A program made the translations under genes and the position numbers. The notes below the pieces were generated by a model that saw nothing but the letters and a program-made list of their open reading frames with translations, was not told where the DNA came from and ran no database searches. A stretch of 64,000 nucleotides of DNA from JAEUUM01 sp038326165 (lineage in GTDB: Bacteria > Bacteroidota > Bacteroidia > Chitinophagales > Saprospiraceae): NCBI GenBank assembly GCA_038326165.1, contig JBBQJT010000008.1, positions 1 to 64,000 of the forward strand, in the 5' to 3' direction. Positions 58,308 through 64,000 of this stretch are shown one piece after another. Each line of letters starts with the position of its first letter. Within the stretch, counting starts at the first letter, position 1.

Positions 58308-60161
58308 TTATTTTTTATTTTTATCCTTTAATGCGCGCTGTTCCTTCATCATTGTTTCCAATCTTTCCTGAAATCCACCTTGTTTCTTGGGCTTACTGCG
58401 GTAAGCTTCGAGTTTTACGAGGATTTTGTCATGATCGATGAAATACTTCTTGATACCCAAATTCTGTGCAATATTAAGTAAATTACTAAAAACCAGATAA
58501 CAACTCAATCCAGAGGCAAAGTTATTGAAGAATACCACGAATATAACCGGCATGGCATACTGCATAACCTTCATCATCTGCGCATTCTGTCCCATTGCAT
58601 CCATGTCCTTCATGGTATAATAACTGTAAGCCAGCGTCGATATCATCCACAACAAAGAAAATAAGCTGATGTGATCACCATAAGCTGGTATACTGAACCC
58701 GAGTTGGTAAATACTATCATACGAGGATAAGTCAGTAGCCCAAAGAAATGATTGTTGCCTGAATTCTATCGAGGATGGAAAGAAACGATATAAGGCAAGC
58801 CAAATTGGCATTTGAACCAACATGGGCAAACAACCTCCCAAGGGATTGACACCAAATTCGCGGTACAAACTCATGGTTTCAACCTGTTGTGTTTGCGTAT
58901 CATCCGGGTGCTTGTCTTTAATCTTTTGTATATAAGGTTTCAAAGAAGTCATCCTTGCTTGTGATTTCATCATCTTGAGCGTCAATGGCAACAAGGCCAA
59001 TTTTACGAGTAAAGTCAGGATGAGAATTACGATTCCAGCACTTCCAATGTATTTCAACAAGAATGCAAACAGTGGATGCATGATCCATCTGTTAATAGTG
59101 CCAAAGATTGAAGAACCAAAAGAAATGATGTCTTCCAGATTCATTTTATAAGCCTGCAAGCGGTCAAATTCATTAGGGCCAACATAAAAATCCATTTGTA
59201 AGCTGGCAGCATTTGGATTGGGAATATTGAATTTGATATTGGAATACGCTTTCTTAAGGTCTGGTGATTTGTCATCTTGCATCTCTGTACCCACAACAGC
59301 AGAACTAAATTTGTCCTTGGCAATTAAGCTTGAATTGAAAAATTGATGCGTGTGACTGATCCATTTTACAGGAGCTTCAAGATTATCTTCATCTGTTTTC
59401 TGACAATTGCAATAGTCTGGATTCTCCTCAGCGATTTTAAAATTAACTGTACTGTAGTTCTTTTCGTAACCAGTATTCTTTTCAATACGATCCATGAAAT
59501 TGACCCAGTTCAACTCCAATTGCTTGACACTCGGATTCCAATCAGCTCCAAGTCCAGCCAAATCAACACGGTAAGCAATATTGTAACTGTTGGGTTCGAT
59601 AGAATAAGTTTGAGTAAATGATTTCCCATCGCCAAAATCTGCTTTAAAACTGATTGTGTTGGCATTCTTGGTACCTTTGAAGAAAATATTCTTGGATTGC
59701 AAAGGAGCAGACTTTCCAATGGGTAAAATATAGGAGAATTCATTTTTGGTATCCTCCAGCAAGTATAACTCGTTCTTGATCTCCTTCTGAGTAGAATCCT
59801 GGCTAATCTTTATGTACTTTTTCAGAAGCACTTTTGATACTTTTCCCCCTTTGGATGAGAACCAAATCTTAAAAACATCATTCTCAAGAGTGATTTGTTC
59901 ATCAGTACCGACAAGCGCAGTTGCATAGTTGGCACCAAAATCATTTGTAATTTTTGCAATTGAAGCAGAATCAGAAACCTTGACTGATGGAAGTATTTTT
60001 TCAGCAGGAACATTCGCTTTTTCAGCCAAGGCGATACTATCGCGTTTCAATTTATCCTTTGCTAATTGCTCCTTGGATGGGGCATTCATGCGCATCCAGG
60101 CAAAAAACAATAAGAAAATTAATGCAAACCCAATGGCATTGGTAATTTTAGCACGATCCAT
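58308..60161 (-). CDS. yidC: Membrane protein insertase YidC
   Basis: Inserts and folds inner-membrane proteins alone or with SecYEG. The 617-residue product has the gram-negative layout: an N-terminal membrane helix (IGFALIFLLFFAWMRM), a large periplasmic beta domain (about 90-350), and the conserved five-helix core from about 365, with LLTLLVKLALLPLTLK, GCLPMLVQMPIWLALYRFFP and FNNFASGLSCYLVFSNLLN. The C-terminus is basic, as expected for ribosome contact. A promoter core lies 30 bases upstream. First gene of a probable yidC-DUF6438-purM operon. Confidence 0.97.
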   Translation of the reverse strand: MDRAKITNAIGFALIFLLFFAWMRMNAPSKEQLAKDKLKRDSIALAEKANVPAEKILPSVKVSDSASIAKITNDFGANYATALVGTDEQITLENDVFKIWFSSKGGKVSKVLLKKYIKISQDSTQKEIKNELYLLEDTKNEFSYILPIGKSAPLQSKNIFFKGTKNANTISFKADFGDGKSFTQTYSIEPNSYNIAYRVDLAGLGADWNPSVKQLELNWVNFMDRIEKNTGYEKNYSTVNFKIAEENPDYCNCQKTDEDNLEAPVKWISHTHQFFNSSLIAKDKFSSAVVGTEMQDDKSPDLKKAYSNIKFNIPNPNAASLQMDFYVGPNEFDRLQAYKMNLEDIISFGSSIFGTINRWIMHPLFAFLLKYIGSAGIVILILTLLVKLALLPLTLKMMKSQARMTSLKPYIQKIKDKHPDDTQTQQVETMSLYREFGVNPLGGCLPMLVQMPIWLALYRFFPSSIEFRQQSFLWATDLSSYDSIYQLGFSIPAYGDHISLFSLLWMISTLAYSYYTMKDMDAMGQNAQMMKVMQYAMPVIFVVFFNNFASGLSCYLVFSNLLNIAQNLGIKKYFIDHDKILVKLEAYRSKPKKQGGFQERLETMMKEQRALKDKNKK

Positions 60162-60190
60162 TTATAAGCTATGTTGGTGATTTAAGGGTG

Positions 60191-60226
60191 CAAAATTAGT
60201 AATTAACTCGATCTTATCAGAACAAA
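60191..60226 (-). promoter_or_regulatory. Promoter of the yidC operon
   Basis: On the minus strand TTTG (60223-60226), a 24-base spacer and TAATTTTG (60191-60198) followed by CA. The -7 element is perfect; the spacer is one base longer than usual. Confidence 0.5.
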
Positions 60227-60291
60227 ATGATTTTTTGATCTGGTTTCAAGTAAAGAAGATGGATTCTACAAATGAAACCTGAGGAATGAGC

Positions 60292-60325
60292 AAAAAAAAA
60301 GAGTAACTCAGGCTATGAGCTACTC
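60292..60325 (-). terminator. Intrinsic terminator of the large right-edge gene
   Basis: On the minus strand GAGTAGCTCA pairs with TGAGTTACTC (one mismatch) around a 5-base loop and is followed by nine T. It lies 110 bases after the stop at 60436 and faces away from yidC. Confidence 0.75.
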
Positions 60326-60435
60326 CATTCAAAGGTAAACAACAACAATCATATTACTTAGAACAAAACCAATGCCAAAAACGCATAATTTAAAAATAAC
60401 ATACATTTTTTTCAAATATATAAGCGATTGGCAGG

Positions 60436-63400
60436 TTATTCTTTCACGGGTTGCCCTGAAGACTTAACACGTTCCATAAACAATGATGCTGTTGCGGCTG
60501 AAACAGCCTGTATTTCATAAACCTCATCATCAGGCATTTTTTTGATCAGATCTTTAGTTTTTAATTTTAATGAAGCATCTGTAAACTCAGTATTGTTGCT
60601 ACAGACACTCAATATGCCTTGTGCATAACCAAAAAAGTAGAAGTTTTCGTTTGGTGCCTTAATGTAGATATACAATCGATCGTCATCATCAGTTGAAGGC
60701 ATTCTGGCCTCTACCGAACAATTGACCATCTTGTTAATCATTTGACCGTTGATAGCAGCCAATCCATTCACTTCCTTGGTGGTGATGAAACTTTCATATT
60801 CAGGATCCCATTTCATGCTCAACTTGCTGAATAAAAAGGTAAACTTGGTCATTTCTTTAGGCAGTTCTAATGTTCGGACTTTCATTGCTGATAGAATGGG
60901 TTGTAACACAGCATCATCAGGGATAAACTCAGAGAGTGCTTTGTCATAAAATAAGCCTTGTCCGTAATCAACAAAATTGGTCTCAAAGGTGCTGCTTCTA
61001 AGGTCGTTGATTGTGATATTTAATAAAACTTCCGGCACAATCATTTCAACGCCCATCATTGCCTCAACTTTTACTATAGGCAGCTTAATTTGATCAATTG
61101 CTTTGCTTGTATCAATAGTTGCAAACTCAGTTTCAATTCTGCCCGCACATGTTGTTTTGATGAACTTCAAATCTGAGCCAATGCCCAACTTACCCTCTCC
61201 TTCTACTTTTCCATCATAACTGTTAAAAACAAATTTATTTCCACGCAACCCCGCTCCAAACACCTTTATACTGTCACCAAACACAAACTGATCTTTACCT
61301 GTTTCGTATTTCATGAATCCTTTGATATCCAAAACTGCTCTATCCTTGCGCAAATAGGTAGGCATCATTATCCGAGGATACACTTGTCCAGTAGATTTGG
61401 AGAGAAACATCCCACATCTTACTGGATCACCCTCTATATTCTTTGCTGCGCCAAACGGAAGAAAAACTTTTTCTCTGTTTACGGGATTATCAATTGAGAA
61501 CCAACTCTTGGCTTTAAAAATTGGAGATTCCAAAGCTACAAAACCTTTAAAATTGATATTCGGAGTATTGCCTTTCATCTGGAAAGTTCCCTGAAAACGG
61601 ATCTTTTCGCCCAAATAAAAATTTGCTGAATCTTTGATAGTTGCTTCACCCGAAGTCAATGTGGCTTTTTCTGAAGCCTTACCCTTCCCTACTCTTTGAC
61701 CAATAATGCTATTCAAATAGACTTTTTGATCATGTTGAGGAACATTGTAGGTATAATATCCTTTTGCCTCATATAGTTTTTTGCCTTTAACATTTACCGT
61801 GGCATCTTCAATGACGTGAAATTTACTTGAAGTGTCAGCAACTATTCTGGCATTCTTTAAGGTGCCCATTTGACCTCCCTTGGTTATTTCGATGGTAGCA
61901 GTATCTATTGGATAAATCATTGCATCACAACTTGCTATTTGCTTGACACCACCTATTTTTAATAGGTTGGTTTTTAGGTCATAAAACGCCGAAACTCCTC
62001 TAAATTTCAGACTGTCCTGTTCTGGAGCAAAACACTGAAACAATGCTGGTTTTTCGGGATCCGAGCGGAAAGTGATGGTTTCATTTTTCATGTCCCACTC
62101 AAATTCATTCATGGAAGTGCGGTACTTATTGTAAGGCATTGTTGTTGAAATCTCGGTGGAGTTTGCTATGAAATTTCCTCTTTGAGATTCAAAATCAAGA
62201 TTCCCTTGTATGTTCCTTGTATCAAATGCAAGATCCTCAGAACCTACTGCCCGAATTTTTAGATCCATCGTATCTGCACTGGCTGAAAAAGCTCCAAAAT
62301 CAAAGTTCTTGGAATCGGCTAAGCCTTTCTCCCAATTCAGCGTTCCACTTGCTTTCAGGCCATTGGGTGTCATTATGATTAGACCTTTCAGAGTATGAAC
62401 TGCTTCGCGAAACAATGAGAATGCGTTGTTTTTAGAGCGTATGAACATCGTGTCCTGGTATGGATTCCAATCCACCTTAACGTCCTTACCTACTACTTCG
62501 GGAAAAATTGCCTTACCTTCTTTTCCCTCACTGATGGTGAACAATTGAGCACTTGCAGAAGCTTTTCTTGGAAAAAACAATAAGTCATCGGAATCAAACG
62601 CACTGCGAATATACTTCAGATTGCCCTTGCCAATGAGTCCCTTATTGCTCAAAACAACATCACCTTTAAAAGCTCCTTTACCGCCGTAAGCCGGATATCC
62701 ATCCTCCGGAGTCTTTGACGTAAAGCCAAATGATTTGTCTTCCATGACTTGAATAGTCTCTGAAAACATTGGAAATACACCCGTTGAATGAAATCTACCT
62801 TTGAATCTTAAATCGTCTGCAGTGTAATCGTTCAAGCCTTGAATACTAAATTTATCCAGTTCAAAAAAGAAAGAATCACGCTTATAAATACCGTCAAAAA
62901 TATCCAATTTATCATAAAATACATAACTCAATCCTTTGGATTGAATACTTGGAAAACCCGCAACTTTTTGAACCCCACTTTTGTTGCTGGGTGCATCAAT
63001 ACTCAACACTCCAAAAGCTTGCTCAATTCGAGAGGACATTGCATTTGCTAAGGCTTGACCATTTTTGTCTTTCTCACCTGAGGGTACATATAAATCGAGA
63101 TATTTTATGGAATCCAATTGAATCTGCCATTTGTTGTAATCAAAATGAAAACCTGTCCCAATCATTGAACCAAATCCGGCAAAGACTTTACCCTTAAAGT
63201 CCATATTTCGACCTTTTTTCATGGTAACTTCTTCATTCAATGGCTTAGCAGCAACTCTGCGCAGTTTTGAAAATTCAATCTTGTCAACAGCATGCAAGTA
63301 TATATTGCCAGACCGCAAGCTGAATTCTGCATTGTTGTTGGATGTCTTGGATATCAAACGCAGTGCATCAAAATCAACTTTTTTGACACTCGCATCAGCA

Positions 63401-64000
63401 AAGTGATTCACTTTAGGCTTTAATTCAACCAAGCTGCGCTCCACATCATACTCTACAAATCCAGCTGCTATTAGCTCGTACAACAGTGTTTGCACATTAT
63501 CGGGGCTGAATTTTGGATCAATGGCTTTAGCAAAAGTCTCTATCTCCATGCTAGTGCCATTTGAGGCCATTGCTCTTTTGAGGTTGGAGATTGGGTTGAT
63601 AGTTGAAACGTTTTGCAACTTGCGGTATAATGTTTCGTCATAATATTTGTCCGATTCGAATGAAGCCTCCTCGCGACCTTTGGCTATGGCAAGGCTTTTC
63701 TCACCAAAAATGATACTGTCTTTGTCCAGGTACCATTTTATTTTTTCAACGTCAACCACTATGTTGTGGTAGGTATCTTTAAATAAACTCTTGTCAGAAC
63801 CTCGATTGGTTCGCTCAAGCCCCAACTCTCTGGTCTTGATGTTGTATCTGAAATTGGTAGAAGAATGCGAGAGAGAATCATCGGAAAAATAAACAACTGA
63901 ACGCACTTGGTCAGAAGTGACACGGTCGCCTTTGCGAATGATAAAGAGGTTGGATGTGCCAAAATAAACCAACTTACCTGCTTCATTTGAAATTTCAAGA
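60436..64000 (-). CDS. Very large beta-rich protein of unknown function (5' end outside the window)
   Basis: The frame stays open to the right edge (residues EISNEAGKLVYFG precede any start), so the gene continues beyond 64000; at least 1187 residues are present. It is not recognised. The product is a long run of short beta-strand units such as FKGRFHSTGVFPMF, KGDVVLSNKGLIGKGNLKY, SGTLNWEKGL and VEGEGKLGIGSDLKF, with repeated x-D-x-x-x-I/L-x-G-x-G turns. This resembles repetitive periplasmic folds like AsmA/OstA-type proteins in general look only. No membrane segment or enzyme motif is seen in the visible part. Followed by an intrinsic terminator on its own strand. Confidence 0.8.
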   Translation of the reverse strand, partial: LEISNEAGKLVYFGTSNLFIIRKGDRVTSDQVRSVVYFSDDSLSHSSTNFRYNIKTRELGLERTNRGSDKSLFKDTYHNIVVDVEKIKWYLDKDSIIFGEKSLAIAKGREEASFESDKYYDETLYRKLQNVSTINPISNLKRAMASNGTSMEIETFAKAIDPKFSPDNVQTLLYELIAAGFVEYDVERSLVELKPKVNHFADASVKKVDFDALRLISKTSNNNAEFSLRSGNIYLHAVDKIEFSKLRRVAAKPLNEEVTMKKGRNMDFKGKVFAGFGSMIGTGFHFDYNKWQIQLDSIKYLDLYVPSGEKDKNGQALANAMSSRIEQAFGVLSIDAPSNKSGVQKVAGFPSIQSKGLSYVFYDKLDIFDGIYKRDSFFFELDKFSIQGLNDYTADDLRFKGRFHSTGVFPMFSETIQVMEDKSFGFTSKTPEDGYPAYGGKGAFKGDVVLSNKGLIGKGNLKYIRSAFDSDDLLFFPRKASASAQLFTISEGKEGKAIFPEVVGKDVKVDWNPYQDTMFIRSKNNAFSLFREAVHTLKGLIIMTPNGLKASGTLNWEKGLADSKNFDFGAFSASADTMDLKIRAVGSEDLAFDTRNIQGNLDFESQRGNFIANSTEISTTMPYNKYRTSMNEFEWDMKNETITFRSDPEKPALFQCFAPEQDSLKFRGVSAFYDLKTNLLKIGGVKQIASCDAMIYPIDTATIEITKGGQMGTLKNARIVADTSSKFHVIEDATVNVKGKKLYEAKGYYTYNVPQHDQKVYLNSIIGQRVGKGKASEKATLTSGEATIKDSANFYLGEKIRFQGTFQMKGNTPNINFKGFVALESPIFKAKSWFSIDNPVNREKVFLPFGAAKNIEGDPVRCGMFLSKSTGQVYPRIMMPTYLRKDRAVLDIKGFMKYETGKDQFVFGDSIKVFGAGLRGNKFVFNSYDGKVEGEGKLGIGSDLKFIKTTCAGRIETEFATIDTSKAIDQIKLPIVKVEAMMGVEMIVPEVLLNITINDLRSSTFETNFVDYGQGLFYDKALSEFIPDDAVLQPILSAMKVRTLELPKEMTKFTFLFSKLSMKWDPEYESFITTKEVNGLAAINGQMINKMVNCSVEARMPSTDDDDRLYIYIKAPNENFYFFGYAQGILSVCSNNTEFTDASLKLKTKDLIKKMPDDEVYEIQAVSAATASLFMERVKSSGQPVKE

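Overview
The window is a chromosomal stretch of a low-GC member of the Bacteroidota, probably from the Saprospirales/Chitinophagales side of the phylum; the exact lineage is inferred, not proven. The evidence is type IX secretion system (T9SS) cargo with type A and type B C-terminal sorting domains, a PorP/SprF protein beside a PorE-like OmpA protein, promoter cores of the Bacteroidota form TTG-N(17-24)-TAnnTTTG in front of many genes, and several families typical of the phylum (DUF1573, DUF6438, DUF4139, stand-alone HSDR_N). No rRNA, prophage, insertion sequence or CRISPR array is visible.

Layout. 1-4.4 kb: the tail of rpmI, then rplT, then a leftward operon running from a pRiA4b-like protein through a sugar nucleotidyltransferase and a sugar kinase-like protein to a Tat-exported GH109-type glycosidase. 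4.4-16.5 kb: tsaD, then a leftward run with a 2005-residue alpha-2-macroglobulin, an FAD amine oxidase, an MmcQ/YjbR protein, a T9SS-secreted M1 aminopeptidase and an exported protein usually mislabelled asparagine synthetase B. 16.9-25.5 kb: an alpha/beta hydrolase, an MsbA-like ABC exporter, TerC, a small PD-(D/E)XK-type protein, a MORN-like lipoprotein, a noncanonical PolX, a DUF1573 lipoprotein and a UbiA/MqnP prenyltransferase.

25.5-36.1 kb is the most distinctive part. It holds a 1490-residue T9SS type B surface protein with twelve cysteine-rich repeats, then PorP/SprF, a PorE-like protein (TPR, PD40 propeller, regulatory-like domains, OmpA_C), and a second PorE-like protein in which two SPOR-like domains stand where OmpA_C would be. 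It reads as a surface-adhesin module with two alternative peptidoglycan anchors.

36.1-48.4 kb: aspartokinase, a T9SS type A multidomain protein, a DUF1800-DUF1501-EVE cluster, a DUF4139 protein, acetyl-CoA synthetase and a DUF983 zinc-ribbon membrane protein. 48.4-64 kb: tRNA-Ala(GGC), aat, sucA, rpsT, an APC amino acid permease, a DUF937-like protein, tRNA-Arg(CCT), tRNA-Ser(TGA), purB, purM, a DUF6438 lipoprotein, yidC, and a very large beta-rich protein of unknown function that runs off the right edge.

Seven intrinsic terminators and about fourteen promoter cores could be placed by eye. The leads most worth following are the SPOR-for-OmpA swap in a PorE-like protein, the cysteine-rich repeat adhesin, the GH109/kinase/nucleotidyltransferase operon, a macroglobulin with a destroyed thioester motif, and a PolX lacking the polymerase carboxylates.
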